A DNA stretch of 54,215 nt from a virus. Below are positions 9,267 to 18,954 of the stretch, piece after piece. Each line of letters starts with the position of its first letter. Within the stretch, counting starts at the first letter, position 1. The notes beneath the pieces were generated by a model. It was not told the origin of the DNA. It ran no database searches and saw nothing but the letters and a program-made list of their open reading frames with translations. The translations under genes and the position numbers were made by a program. The DNA is taken from positions 1-54,215 of IMG/VR virus record IMGVR_UViG_3300010885_013679. One strand, given 5' to 3'.

Positions 9267-12200
9267 TTAATTCATTTTTTTCTTTAAGTTGAAGTCGTCT
9301 CCCCCCGAATCCACCGTATCCCATAACGATAAAAGATTAACATCATTAGGAGGTGAAACCGGATCTTGTTTAGTTAAATCAAATAGTCTTATTTTACCTT
9401 TGTTAAATGGTTTATATTTATCATTTGGTAATTTAACAGAAAAATATTTGTCTTTAAAATTTTTAAAGTTATCATCTAAAGTCTTTTTAGATTTTTCATA
9501 ATTTTTGTACCTCCCCGTTGGTAAATATGTTTTATTAGGTGAACTGTTAAACGAAACACCCGTAATCATTATACCAATATTCTGATACAGAAATTTTTGC
9601 CAATTATTTTGGAATATTGCGTCTGGTATTGAGGACATAATTTCATTTATAAACTTATCGGAGTCTTCTAATATTTCTTTACCAAATATTAAGAAAAACC
9701 TCACATCTTTAGGAACTTTAGAATCTATGTATGTTTCAAAATTAAATTCATCAGAATATACTTTACCAACCCCATTAGGTATCAACTGGTATTCACCAAA
9801 CGCATTAGTAAGACCACTAAGGTCCGTTCGTATTGTTAAGAAATCATCTCTTAACTCATCATAAGTATTGGCCGCAGTACTACCGGCACCAATCTCGGTA
9901 GTCCCTGAAATATCGTATATTACGACACCACCACTTTTATTCTTATATCCATCAACTTGACTTAAAACATAGTTAATTTGGTCAACATATTTTACAAACT
10001 CTATTTGTGATTTTACCAATTTTGATGTATTTTTCTCTAAAGATTGTAAGTATCCACTTTTTCTACTGTCAATCATTTCTTTAATTTTTCTTTTAACTTT
10101 ACGTATCTCACCATTTGTTGGGAAAGTTTCTTGACCTAAACCTCCCAATATCGGTGATGTTTCATTTTCAACATCGTCTTTAGCCCCATTAAATAACTTA
10201 TCAACTCTATCTTGGTATCCATCAGGTTTACCAAAAATAGTAACCTTATTACTTAGGTTACCTAACAAGTAATTAAACAAACCGGACGTAAACTTAGGGG
10301 TGCTCGTATAAAGTATTAATCCCCCCCATAATAAATCAGTATTTAATGTTTGTAGTGTTGAATAGGCCCCATTAATGTAGTTTTCGGTTTTATCAACCAT
10401 GGTATCCATTAGTTCTTTATATCTAATTTTTCCTTTTATTTGTGAAGTATTCACATCCAAATATGTACTTTCAACAACCCCTAACGTTACACCACCATCA
10501 TTAACCTCAGGTCTTTTTTGTGGCCCTATATCTCCTATCTCCTTTTTAATGTCATCAATTAATTGTTTTTCAAACTTTGGATTTATCGGGTCCGTTTCTT
10601 CGGCTCTTTCATCATACATTTCAGTATTAGCATAATAGTTAAAAGACAACGCGTTTTGTAATTTTGCAATTGGTTCTCGTAGACCTTGTCCGCCAATAAA
10701 TTTTATTTGCATCGTAACCTCAGCAATCATGGGCTGTACTCCAATACCCTCAGGGTTTAAATCGTAAACCGCATCATCAAATTTTAAATCTAAACTCTCA
10801 AAAACGGCTTTAGTATGAAAAAAGTCGCCAACCCTAATAACACAAATTGGTGGTGAACCAAATGCACTATTAGTTACGTCATTATATGCTTCCGTTGTCG
10901 TATTCTGACCCGCCTCAACTACGGTTGGTATGGTTTCTCCAGGTCTCATACATTGTTGTAGAAAGGTCAATCTAGCATTTAACCCTTCAGGAGTAATTGA
11001 GTGAAAAACTGGATTAAAGTTTTTTATCTTACTTCGTATTCCGTCATATATCATTGGGTTTTCTTCCCTAATCATCTCAAAATAATTACATTCGCTTAAT
11101 AGTTTTCTAAGTAATCTTTTAGTTATTCCTTCTCTAACCTCATTTGTTAATGTTTTTTTCTGTGTTTGTTTAACAACATATGATGATTCTGATTGTGGTT
11201 GTGTATCATTAGTGTTATTTACATCAGCACCTAGTGGGTCAATTGCCCCCTCAGGAGCATCACTAACTTCTGTTGATGCCGCTTCTGGTACATTGGTTGG
11301 TGCTTCAACTTTTGCGACGCCAACTTTAGTTCTCCTACACATCATACCTTGTACTGAAAATTGGTATATAGTTTGATTATTAAAGGGTTTAGAACAATCT
11401 ATATCTCTATACCCCTCTTCGTCAATTGGTTGGTTTTCACCATTAGCTTCGATGTTGAATAATAAAAGTTTTTTATCAACCATGTCTTTCATCTTTAAGT
11501 CGCCCTCAGTATAATCGGTAATCATCTTAACAACTGAATCTGCACGTCTTTTAGAAAGACTTTGGTTAAACGACACAGACGCAGTTGAGTTAGCAGATCC
11601 GATAACGTCTAAGGTAACCTTAGTCCCTCCACCACAAAGTTTAATAACTTTAGATAATAATTCTTTAAATGTATTATATTCACTATCTAAAAATGTGAAA
11701 ATACCACTTATAGAAGTTTTTCTAGTATCTAAAAAGTCTTTTAAACTAAAATTGGCCGGCGGATTAGGTAATACCGTACCATTATAATTATAAATTTTAT
11801 CTTCCGCCCCGCTGTTATACGTACTTTTAAGTCCGGATAACTCACTATAAAATTTATCATACGAACTACTTGTGTCACTAGAGTCTGGTATCGCATTTTC
11901 AAAAAGCAACTGTATGTTTTGGAATTTAGCGATTTCAATATTTTCTTGTTGTGTTTGTCCAGAAGAACTTCCCGCACTCTCCTCAACTAAATTAGCGTTC
12001 TCTTGTACTATAACTTCACCAACAGGATTAGGATTAGGAGTACTTGGTACTAATTCGGTTACATTATTAATCGTTTCAATAACATTGTAGATATCAGATA
12101 AACTAAATGATTTATATTTTTTTAATAAATCATAAATGTCGTACTCAGTACAACCAGCAATAAACGAATCTATAACTTTAGTCGCAACTGATGAATTTTC

Positions 12201-15200
12201 TTTTGCCAATTCTTTATTAACCAAAACATTCATGATTGATGGGTGGTCAACAACTATTTTAAATTTTAACGTTCCGGTCCTTTCCGTACTTTGGTAAGTG
12301 TATATTGGTTCAGGCCTACCTAAAAAAACATTATCCTTCCATGATGTTCTAACATTATCATCAAAACTTAATTCATAAGGTGGGAACCACATAATTCTAC
12401 CCCCATTTGGACCTATCTCACAACCAGGTAAACTATCAACCGTAAATCCAGGTCTACTAGACGTTCTCCAAGCCAAGTTTTCAATTGAGAACATATATTT
12501 TATCACTTTACCGTCCTTTCCAATATTGGTGGAATCTTCTCCATACATTGGAGCAATGTTCAAGTTATATGTAGAATCTAAAACAGAATAGGTGGCTCCT
12601 CTAATATTACCTTTACCATTATTTAATCTATTTTTTTGTAATTGTTTGTATGTACTATAGGGTCTATCCTTTGTGAATAGCCTACAATACTCATAACCTT
12701 GTACACTACTCACAGCGGCCGTACCAAGTTTTACAGATGTTGGCGTCACGTATCTAAAAACCCTGGACCCCTTAGTCATCTCTTGGTACCCATCGTTAAA
12801 CACTTTAGTAACTTGATTAATAGCATTACCCACATGGTTAGGGCTAGATGATTTGGCACCGGCATCTATTAATTTTTGAGTGATGTCAAGTATCGACCCG
12901 TCAGTAAACGACAAAATAGAAGACTTACCGTCATTAAATGCTTGTTGTAATATGGTATCAAAAACAACGTCAGTAGAATTAATAATTTTATTATTAAACC
13001 CAACAAATAAACCAGGTTTAATAAATGACGAATCGTTAGTTGTCCATATAAAATCACCTATAATACTTGAATTACCAACAACCCCTAAAGTATCTAAAGA
13101 CCCATTGTAATAATTTCTTGTATTTAAACCAAACAACCTTCGATTAACATCTTCACCTTCAAACTCCTTACCTAATACTCCGTAATCAAATACAGGTCCA
13201 TTATTAGGTTTACCATCTCTACCTTTAGGTTGGTCAAGTTTTGGACTAACAATGTCTCTTACAAAATTTTTACTATTACCAATATAAAAATTAGGTTTAG
13301 GTGATGATAAATTAGGACTTTGTAAAGAATCTAAATTATAATCAGGTCTATATGAATTATAAAATAACATGTCAAACAACAACGACCTTGTTGCTTTTGA
13401 TGTATTAGCCATTAATCTTTCAGACCCCGTATCAATATTTGCAGATAATAAATTATTTACAAGATTCCCTATATCTCCCGCAATAGCACCAATAGGATTG
13501 GCCAACATTTGACTTCCAAATTTTTTATCGGGATAATCAAAATATTCACCAGGAATAATAGAGTATGGAGAATAAAGACCTGATAGTCTTGAAGTAAATC
13601 CTAATATGTCTCCAACAATTGTTGATGGTGATGTTATTTGATAATTTTTTTGGACAAGTGGTATGTTATTCGTCACCACACCTAAAATATCAAATGGGTC
13701 GATTGACGGACTTGGCCCAATTCCACCTGATATTGTAGATACGGATGAGTTAGATAAAATAGACCTACCTAATGTTTGTTGGTATAATTCGTAAGCAACC
13801 CTTGTTCTAAATTCTTTTTGTAATTGTTTTGCAGCGATTTTAGCCAAATTAGAATCCTGACTTAAACTTCCTTCAGTTCCATTTGGATTATCGCTGTTTA
13901 AAATATTAATAGGACTATAGAACGACGGAACAAAAGAAAACGTAGTGTCGCTATTAGCATATGGTCTGTTTAAACTATCAGGAAATATCTCATCAATAAC
14001 TAACTCGTCATATGCCCCATCACCAGTATTATAAAGATTTTTACCATAGTTATATGATTGAGATTGTTCTGTTGTTTTTCCAGGTTGTGATGCCGTAAAA
14101 TCATACTCACCTTTATTAGCTTGTGTTTGGGTTTCTCTATTTGGAACAACCACGTCAGGAATAATATCCGGTTGATATGGGTTTTTTACTACCGTAGTTT
14201 TAAGTCTTTGGTCACCAATTCGTTCAAGTTTACTATCGTTACCCGAATTCTCTGTTGGTTCATATGGACCGACATTTGCTCCGAGTGAAAAATTACTATT
14301 TATATTAATTACATCACCGTAGTTTGTTCTTCTAGTTCCTGTTGTATATTTATTTTTAGTATATAAAAACTTACTTGTCGTAATACCAACACTATTTAAT
14401 TCACTATTAATCGCGTCGTTAGCATTATCATATTCACCATAATTAGAAACCCCTAAAGTTCTTGTTGAGAACAATACGGTGTCACCAAAACCATTAGCTA
14501 CCGATTCCGGATTATATTTGTTTAAAACTCTTAATATGTTTTCTTGTGAATCACCTTTTAACTCTAAAGGGCTTAACACCGCATCATCCGGTCCATAATT
14601 ACCCTCATTAGCCTTAGTTTGGAAATTTAGGTTAGGTGTGACTGAAGTATTATTTTGCGTTCCTTGTGGACCATATTGGTTAATAACTATTTGAGCATCC
14701 TTTGAGAATAACCCTATCTTCTCTAAATCACTACCTAAACTATCTATAAAGTCATAGTGACCTTCGTTAGGTTTTGTTTGATTATTTACGTTAGGGTTGA
14801 CAACATTTCTACTATCCGTTTGGTCAGGTCCGTATTGGTTTTTAATTATTAATTCATTTTCTTTAACATCACCAATAACTTCTAAATTACTACCAAAAGT
14901 TTTTTCAAACCCATAAAGACCTTCGTTTGTAATTTTGTTTGTGTTTTTATTAATATTAACGGGGTTACCAAAAGAATTTGAAAACTGAGTTGGTCCATAT
15001 ATGTTCTGAACATATAATAGTTTTTCAGAGTTATCGCCAATAACTTCTAATTTTGACCCTTCAGTATTTTTAAAACCATATAGACCACCATTGGTCTCAG
15101 TTCCTTTATTAATGTTTATTTGAATAACATTACCAAACTCACCACCAGAATTAAATTTATTTTGTTTTGTTAATCTCTCTTCTTGTTTTTTCTGTTCAAC

Positions 15201-15365
15201 ACTAATATCGGGAGAATCACTAACAGAATAATCTACCAATGTGATTTCTTTTTTATTAATCTTTGAAGACGCGAACGAACCGTCAACACTATATGGTTGT
15301 AAATTTTTTACTAATAATTTTTTTCTAAAATTCTCAGTTGAATCAAACGAAAGTGGACTCTCCAT
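9267..15365 (-). CDS. Giant baseplate structural protein with 53-residue repeats and OmpA-like domain (2032 aa)
   Basis: Three parts can be recognised. Residues about 85-420 are degenerate tandem repeats of about 53 residues with the pattern NEGxYG..., LExIGD, NxYGP. Around residue 1000 is a segment FPPYELSFDDN...GRPEPIYTYQSTERTGTLKF, a phrase I associate with baseplate proteins of contractile tails. Around residues 1215-1330 is an OmpA-C-like domain with FNQSLSKRRADSV. The rest is unrecognised. Lying between the tape measure and gp53-like genes, it is most likely a baseplate wedge or hub component able to contact peptidoglycan. The start at 15365 (MESPLSFD) is preceded by a TATTTATC box. Confidence 0.75.
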   Translation of the reverse strand: MESPLSFDSTENFRKKLLVKNLQPYSVDGSFASSKINKKEITLVDYSVSDSPDISVEQKKQEERLTKQNKFNSGGEFGNVIQININKGTETNGGLYGFKNTEGSKLEVIGDNSEKLLYVQNIYGPTQFSNSFGNPVNINKNTNKITNEGLYGFEKTFGSNLEVIGDVKENELIIKNQYGPDQTDSRNVVNPNVNNQTKPNEGHYDFIDSLGSDLEKIGLFSKDAQIVINQYGPQGTQNNTSVTPNLNFQTKANEGNYGPDDAVLSPLELKGDSQENILRVLNKYNPESVANGFGDTVLFSTRTLGVSNYGEYDNANDAINSELNSVGITTSKFLYTKNKYTTGTRRTNYGDVININSNFSLGANVGPYEPTENSGNDSKLERIGDQRLKTTVVKNPYQPDIIPDVVVPNRETQTQANKGEYDFTASQPGKTTEQSQSYNYGKNLYNTGDGAYDELVIDEIFPDSLNRPYANSDTTFSFVPSFYSPINILNSDNPNGTEGSLSQDSNLAKIAAKQLQKEFRTRVAYELYQQTLGRSILSNSSVSTISGGIGPSPSIDPFDILGVVTNNIPLVQKNYQITSPSTIVGDILGFTSRLSGLYSPYSIIPGEYFDYPDKKFGSQMLANPIGAIAGDIGNLVNNLLSANIDTGSERLMANTSKATRSLLFDMLFYNSYRPDYNLDSLQSPNLSSPKPNFYIGNSKNFVRDIVSPKLDQPKGRDGKPNNGPVFDYGVLGKEFEGEDVNRRLFGLNTRNYYNGSLDTLGVVGNSSIIGDFIWTTNDSSFIKPGLFVGFNNKIINSTDVVFDTILQQAFNDGKSSILSFTDGSILDITQKLIDAGAKSSSPNHVGNAINQVTKVFNDGYQEMTKGSRVFRYVTPTSVKLGTAAVSSVQGYEYCRLFTKDRPYSTYKQLQKNRLNNGKGNIRGATYSVLDSTYNLNIAPMYGEDSTNIGKDGKVIKYMFSIENLAWRTSSRPGFTVDSLPGCEIGPNGGRIMWFPPYELSFDDNVRTSWKDNVFLGRPEPIYTYQSTERTGTLKFKIVVDHPSIMNVLVNKELAKENSSVATKVIDSFIAGCTEYDIYDLLKKYKSFSLSDIYNVIETINNVTELVPSTPNPNPVGEVIVQENANLVEESAGSSSGQTQQENIEIAKFQNIQLLFENAIPDSSDTSSSYDKFYSELSGLKSTYNSGAEDKIYNYNGTVLPNPPANFSLKDFLDTRKTSISGIFTFLDSEYNTFKELLSKVIKLCGGGTKVTLDVIGSANSTASVSFNQSLSKRRADSVVKMITDYTEGDLKMKDMVDKKLLLFNIEANGENQPIDEEGYRDIDCSKPFNNQTIYQFSVQGMMCRRTKVGVAKVEAPTNVPEAASTEVSDAPEGAIDPLGADVNNTNDTQPQSESSYVVKQTQKKTLTNEVREGITKRLLRKLLSECNYFEMIREENPMIYDGIRSKIKNFNPVFHSITPEGLNARLTFLQQCMRPGETIPTVVEAGQNTTTEAYNDVTNSAFGSPPICVIRVGDFFHTKAVFESLDLKFDDAVYDLNPEGIGVQPMIAEVTMQIKFIGGQGLREPIAKLQNALSFNYYANTEMYDERAEETDPINPKFEKQLIDDIKKEIGDIGPQKRPEVNDGGVTLGVVESTYLDVNTSQIKGKIRYKELMDTMVDKTENYINGAYSTLQTLNTDLLWGGLILYTSTPKFTSGLFNYLLGNLSNKVTIFGKPDGYQDRVDKLFNGAKDDVENETSPILGGLGQETFPTNGEIRKVKRKIKEMIDSRKSGYLQSLEKNTSKLVKSQIEFVKYVDQINYVLSQVDGYKNKSGGVVIYDISGTTEIGAGSTAANTYDELRDDFLTIRTDLSGLTNAFGEYQLIPNGVGKVYSDEFNFETYIDSKVPKDVRFFLIFGKEILEDSDKFINEIMSSIPDAIFQNNWQKFLYQNIGIMITGVSFNSSPNKTYLPTGRYKNYEKSKKTLDDNFKNFKDKYFSVKLPNDKYKPFNKGKIRLFDLTKQDPVSPPNDVNLLSLWDTVDSGGDDFNLKKKMN
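14110..15100 (-). repeat. Six to seven degenerate 53-residue protein repeats
   Basis: Within the 2032-aa protein, successive units begin NGGLYGF, NEGLYGF, NEGHYDF, NEGNYGP, SNYGEYD, NVGPYEP and NKGEYDF. Three consecutive units are exactly 53 residues. Most carry LE-x-IGD about 15 residues in and N-x-YGP about 30 residues in. DNA identity is low, so the repeats are old. Confidence 0.85.
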
Positions 15366-15381
15366 CTATTATCTTTTATTA

Positions 15382-15389
15382 GATAAATA
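15382..15389 (-). promoter_or_regulatory. TATTTATC late-promoter-like box
   Basis: One mismatch from TATTTATA on the coding strand, 16 bases before the ATG of the 2032-aa gene. Confidence 0.4.
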
Positions 15390-15410
15390 GGTTATAAGGT
15401 TATTTTATAA

Positions 15411-17330
15411 TTACCTTGATTGTAATCTTGTTTTAGATTTTGATAATATGTCTTTTTTATCAAACACATCCATAATTTTTTCTCTCAGTTGTCTCTTAAA
15501 GTCACCGTCTTTAGACAGTAAATCAGATAATGGACTATTAGGTATTCCTTTAATATTTAAATCCACAGTTATGTTAAAATTATTATCTATGGTTTGTGTT
15601 ATATTTTGAGATGTTTCTTGTTTGGATGTAATCGTTTGTGCTGGTAAACTTTTTGGTTCATTACTTTTAAATGATATGTCCGTTGGATTTGATGACTCTA
15701 AACTCTTAACTTTTAAATAACTTTCTTTTAATACTGATAATTTTTTATCCAAATCAGGAGCAAATAGTGCTTGGTCTTCTTTTATAAAACTAAACATCTC
15801 ACCTTTACCCGTAGCCATAGTTTTATTTCCTTCTCCAAAAAACTTATCTTCAGCACCTCCAATTTTAGGTTTATTCATTGCTTCAATCTCAGATATTGTT
15901 TTTTTGCTAGTCTCAAACTCGGCTCCCGCCACGTTATATGCGTTAGGGATACCTCTTAACACTGCTTCTCCAGGTGCAGTCATTGCCTCAGTTGGTACCC
16001 CAAGTTTTGCAAATCCCTCTTGACCTTGGTATTGGGCATTAACTATATCCGTTTTTTCCTGCTTAGTCATTCTATTTAACATAGTATCTCTAATGATTCT
16101 CGTATCTTTTGCTTGTGTTTCCGATAATGTTAACCCTTCTTCAGCCAATTGTCTATCCGACATTTGAGCCTTTTTTTGATATGCCTCAAGAGCATTTGTC
16201 AAGGCTGCCGGATTTTTACTTAAAGTCTCAGTTAAGTTATTAGTTTCAAAACCAGGGATTCTTAATTCCAATTTACCTCCTTTTCCAACCTCACTTAAAG
16301 ATTTAACTAAATTCATTTGTTCTTCACTAAACTTACTTAAATCGACACCCTCTTTCATTAATTTATTCTGAACCATCTGTTCTTTAGCTGCCGTTCTACC
16401 AACTTGTACCAATGTTTCATAATCCCCACCAAATGCGGACGCTTGTTCCCTCAACCTCATCATAGCAACATTGTTGGTTTCAATTGCCCCAGTGACATCA
16501 TTTATTTTAAATGCACTTTTAGCCATCTCTACAATTTTATCTTGTAGATTACCAACATTATTTGCCCCATCATTTAATAAATTAAATGGATTATTTAATC
16601 CCTCAATAGAACCACCTAACATACTAAAATTAGCAGCGGCTTCGATTGCCTTTTCTGGATCTAACATATCCTCTAAAAACTTTTTAGGAACTATCTTATC
16701 TACAGTAGTACCAAGTCTTTGTGCTTGTGCAGACATTTTAGTTAACCCCTCAACCCCATTTTGAAAGTTGAATGCGTCAACCATTGAAAGGTTTTTTTGT
16801 ACATCTTCTAATAGTTTTTTAGCCTCTAATCCCGTCTCTCTAGCCATTTTAGCAATTTTAGCCATTTGAGATGCCGATTGTGTTTGCGATAATGTTAGTT
16901 TTAAAAACTGTCCCGCCATCTTACCAACTTCTTTACCCCCTATTCCCGTAGTTCTAGAAAGTGCAAGCATATTAATCGTCGCTTCTTCAACAGGTAAAGT
17001 CATTTTACCCATCTCACCAGATAACTCACCAGCATATTCTGTGACGTTATCAAACGATGCACCAAATTTAAGTGATTCATTATAAATATTTGTGATGGTA
17101 TTTCTTAACTGAGTAGCCCCTTTATCGGTAGCACTAATATTTATAACTCCACTACCAAGAGTCCTTTGTAGTTTTTTTGCCTCGTCGTCCATCGCCGTTA
17201 TAGAATCAATGGCGGTTTCAAATGCAAGGGACTTTTCAAATGCTTTTTTTACTACTCCTAATATATCTCCAAAGGAGGTCCCTTTAGCATCAAACTCATT
17301 TAAGGTTGTTTCGTCAACAAATAAAAACAT
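15411..17330 (-). CDS. Tail tape measure protein (T4 gp29 position)
   Basis: 639 residues, close to T4 gp29 (590). It is largely helical and Ala/Lys/Met-rich, with the repeated short-helix pattern of phage tape measure proteins (for example MLALSRTTGIGGKEVGKMAGQFLKL at about 145-170). It sits immediately downstream of the tube and the gp26-like/frameshift chaperone, the conserved place for the tape measure gene. It would set tail length and fill the tube lumen. The C-terminal 100 residues are Ser/Thr/Gln-rich, ending in a basic helix. No transmembrane segment is evident. Start at 17330 follows a TATTTATA box. Confidence 0.7.
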   Translation of the reverse strand: MFLFVDETTLNEFDAKGTSFGDILGVVKKAFEKSLAFETAIDSITAMDDEAKKLQRTLGSGVINISATDKGATQLRNTITNIYNESLKFGASFDNVTEYAGELSGEMGKMTLPVEEATINMLALSRTTGIGGKEVGKMAGQFLKLTLSQTQSASQMAKIAKMARETGLEAKKLLEDVQKNLSMVDAFNFQNGVEGLTKMSAQAQRLGTTVDKIVPKKFLEDMLDPEKAIEAAANFSMLGGSIEGLNNPFNLLNDGANNVGNLQDKIVEMAKSAFKINDVTGAIETNNVAMMRLREQASAFGGDYETLVQVGRTAAKEQMVQNKLMKEGVDLSKFSEEQMNLVKSLSEVGKGGKLELRIPGFETNNLTETLSKNPAALTNALEAYQKKAQMSDRQLAEEGLTLSETQAKDTRIIRDTMLNRMTKQEKTDIVNAQYQGQEGFAKLGVPTEAMTAPGEAVLRGIPNAYNVAGAEFETSKKTISEIEAMNKPKIGGAEDKFFGEGNKTMATGKGEMFSFIKEDQALFAPDLDKKLSVLKESYLKVKSLESSNPTDISFKSNEPKSLPAQTITSKQETSQNITQTIDNNFNITVDLNIKGIPNSPLSDLLSKDGDFKRQLREKIMDVFDKKDILSKSKTRLQSR

Positions 17331-17343
17331 ACTACTTTTATTT

Positions 17344-17351
17344 TATAAATA
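17344..17351 (-). promoter_or_regulatory. TATTTATA late-promoter-like box
   Basis: Exact match on the coding strand, 13 bases before the tape measure ATG. It lies just after the stop codon of the gp26 frameshift extension, so the tape measure gene can be transcribed on its own. Confidence 0.5.
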
Positions 17352-17366
17352 GAATAATTTTAATTT

Positions 17367-17513
17367 TTATAGCCTTTCACCTATTAATTTATTCATGAAA
17401 TATTTACGTTCATAAGTGGGCATCCCCATAATATCCAAATATGAAAAATTAACATATTTAGATAAATAATATATTTCGTCTAATAGGTTTTTTTTATTAT
17501 TGGAAGAAAGGCC
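17367..17513 (-). CDS. +1-frame extension of gp26-like protein (putative programmed frameshift)
   Basis: The +1 frame is open from within the end of the gp26-like gene to a stop at 17367, adding 48 residues. The sequence includes NLLDEIYYLSKY and MPTYERKYFMNKLIGE, which looks like a real helical domain rather than chance coding. It has no start codon ahead of this domain; its first ATG lies inside it. A TTT-TTT-C run at 17520-17514 just before a CGG codon would let tRNA-Phe slip forward by one base with full re-pairing (TTT to TTC). The zero frame ends 14 bases further on in tandem TAA TAA codons. A fused product would be about 294 residues. This is the position of the G/GT-type tail chaperone pair in many phages. 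Confidence 0.6.
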   Translation of the reverse strand, partial: GLSSNNKKNLLDEIYYLSKYVNFSYLDIMGMPTYERKYFMNKLIGERL

Positions 17514-18252
17514 GAAAAAACTCAACCCCAAATGCCACATTTACTGTGACGTTTTCTCCTGACGGGGTTGTAATTGTTCTTTTTAAATCGAGTTTAGGTT
17601 CACATTCTGAAATGAACTTTTGTAATTCTTTAGAGTCCCCAATCGGCATTTGTGGAATAAAAGTGACGATTTTACCCCTATCGGTATCACCATCCATTTC
17701 AACAACATGTTTTTCTAATTTTTTTGTTACAACAGGCGCAACCATACCTTGTGGGTAACTTTCAGAAATTTTTTCAATTTCTTTTTCATCAGATAAAGTT
17801 AATAATTTTAATTTAAGATTTCTACCTGTTTTTGGTAATCTAAAATCATAAAACCCTTCATCATTTGGTAAGTGTTTTGGTTGTATGATATTAATTTCAT
17901 CTAAAATAATTGTTGCTTCAAAATCTCTACCCGTCTTACTATCTTTAATTGAAAATGTATATTCAGGGCCAAATGAAGTATTTCTTAAAAATAACAATAT
18001 GGCTTGGATATCTACATTAAGTAGTTGACCAATGTCAAAACCAGGCTCATAAATCTTATTTCTTAATAGTGTTGATATAATTCCTTCTGAATTTGTGTTT
18101 GAAGACATTAACACATTCTCATCTTGAGCGGTTAAATAACCTACCTTTAGACTTTCTTTTTTAGGTTTGTAAAATATTCCTTTTGTTGGTAGTTTTACCA
18201 CGTCATGTGGTAAATTAAAATCCATTTGTCCGTAACTTTCAGCTTGATTCAT
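17497..18252 (-). CDS. 26: gp26-like baseplate/tail assembly chaperone
   Basis: 251 residues against 208 for T4 gp26. It fits the T4 baseplate protein family: LPTKGIFYKPKKESLKVGYL (about 22-41), then TAQDENVLMSS, then a short helical segment with LLNVDIQAILLFLRNTSFGPEY. Proteins of this family act during baseplate hub or tail assembly. It sits between tail tube and tape measure genes, the standard place of tail assembly chaperones. The zero-frame product ends VEFFRPFFQ; an extended form by +1 frameshift is likely (see the adjoining entry). A TTTAAATA sequence (one mismatch from the reverse complement of the late box) lies 10 bases before the start. Confidence 0.75.
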   Translation of the reverse strand: MNQAESYGQMDFNLPHDVVKLPTKGIFYKPKKESLKVGYLTAQDENVLMSSNTNSEGIISTLLRNKIYEPGFDIGQLLNVDIQAILLFLRNTSFGPEYTFSIKDSKTGRDFEATIILDEINIIQPKHLPNDEGFYDFRLPKTGRNLKLKLLTLSDEKEIEKISESYPQGMVAPVVTKKLEKHVVEMDGDTDRGKIVTFIPQMPIGDSKELQKFISECEPKLDLKRTITTPSGENVTVNVAFGVEFFRPFFQ

Positions 18253-18296
18253 AGTTTTTTATTTTAAATATAATCCACTACTAATTTTTTGTAAAC

Positions 18297-18323
18297 AAAA
18301 AACCCACCTTTGTTGGGTGGGTT
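18297..18323 (-). terminator. Intrinsic terminator after the tail tube gene
   Basis: Perfect 8-bp stem AACCCACC/GGTGGGTT with a 7-base loop, followed by T residues on the minus strand. It lies 22 bases past the tube stop codon and separates the tube from the gp26-like gene, consistent with a separate strong tube transcript. Confidence 0.85.
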
Positions 18324-18344
18324 AATGTAATTATATTATTTTTA

Positions 18345-18833
18345 TTAGTAAACTAATATACAACGGTCAGGTCTTAAGGTTGCATCTATGGTCATAATAT
18401 CATCCTTATCGTATCCAACATCACCAAATTTAACTTCGGTTAAGAAACAACCTTGTAATATCCATTTTTCTACCGCCACACCTGTTGGGTCTAACATTTC
18501 TAAATCAATATCTTTTTTGTATCCCGCAGCATAACCCATACGTCCTGTTACTGATTCGGCATGTAAACGAACCCACTCCATTAATGCTTGTGCCGCTGAT
18601 GGACCAATCGGGTCTCTAAATTTAACTGAAATAGTTTCCCATTCAAATTTACTAGCAACATAGGTTTTAGTATTTAAGAAAGGAATATCTTTTGATTCAA
18701 TTTTAATACTAGGTCTTGAAGAACTTTCAACGTACCAAGAGTTTATCCCCAATGAAGTTGGGAAAGTCAGTATAAATCGGTTTGCCTTTTTCGGTTCATA
18801 CTGAAAGGGCATTTTCATTAACAAATCAGCCAT
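18345..18833 (-). CDS. 19: Tail tube protein (T4 gp19-like)
   Basis: 162 residues, almost the same as T4 gp19 (163). The N-terminal part has NRFILTFPTSLGINSWYVESSSRP, typical of tube subunits, followed by a beta-rich body (FEWETISVKFRDPIGPSA) and the characteristic WILQGCFLTEVKFGDVGYDKDD C-terminal strand pair. The protein polymerises into the rigid inner tube through which DNA passes. It has its own terminator and an upstream TATTTATT-like box (18866-18873), 32 bases before the ATG, fitting high late expression. Confidence 0.9.
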   Translation of the reverse strand: MADLLMKMPFQYEPKKANRFILTFPTSLGINSWYVESSSRPSIKIESKDIPFLNTKTYVASKFEWETISVKFRDPIGPSAAQALMEWVRLHAESVTGRMGYAAGYKKDIDLEMLDPTGVAVEKWILQGCFLTEVKFGDVGYDKDDIMTIDATLRPDRCILVY

Positions 18834-18954
18834 TATCTAAATTTTTTTGTTTTTTTTATTTTATTAATAAATATCTAGTGTTTTATTTTTTTTCTATTTA
18901 CTTTGGTTCAGAAATAAAATATTGTTATACTAGAACATTACTTATATATATATA

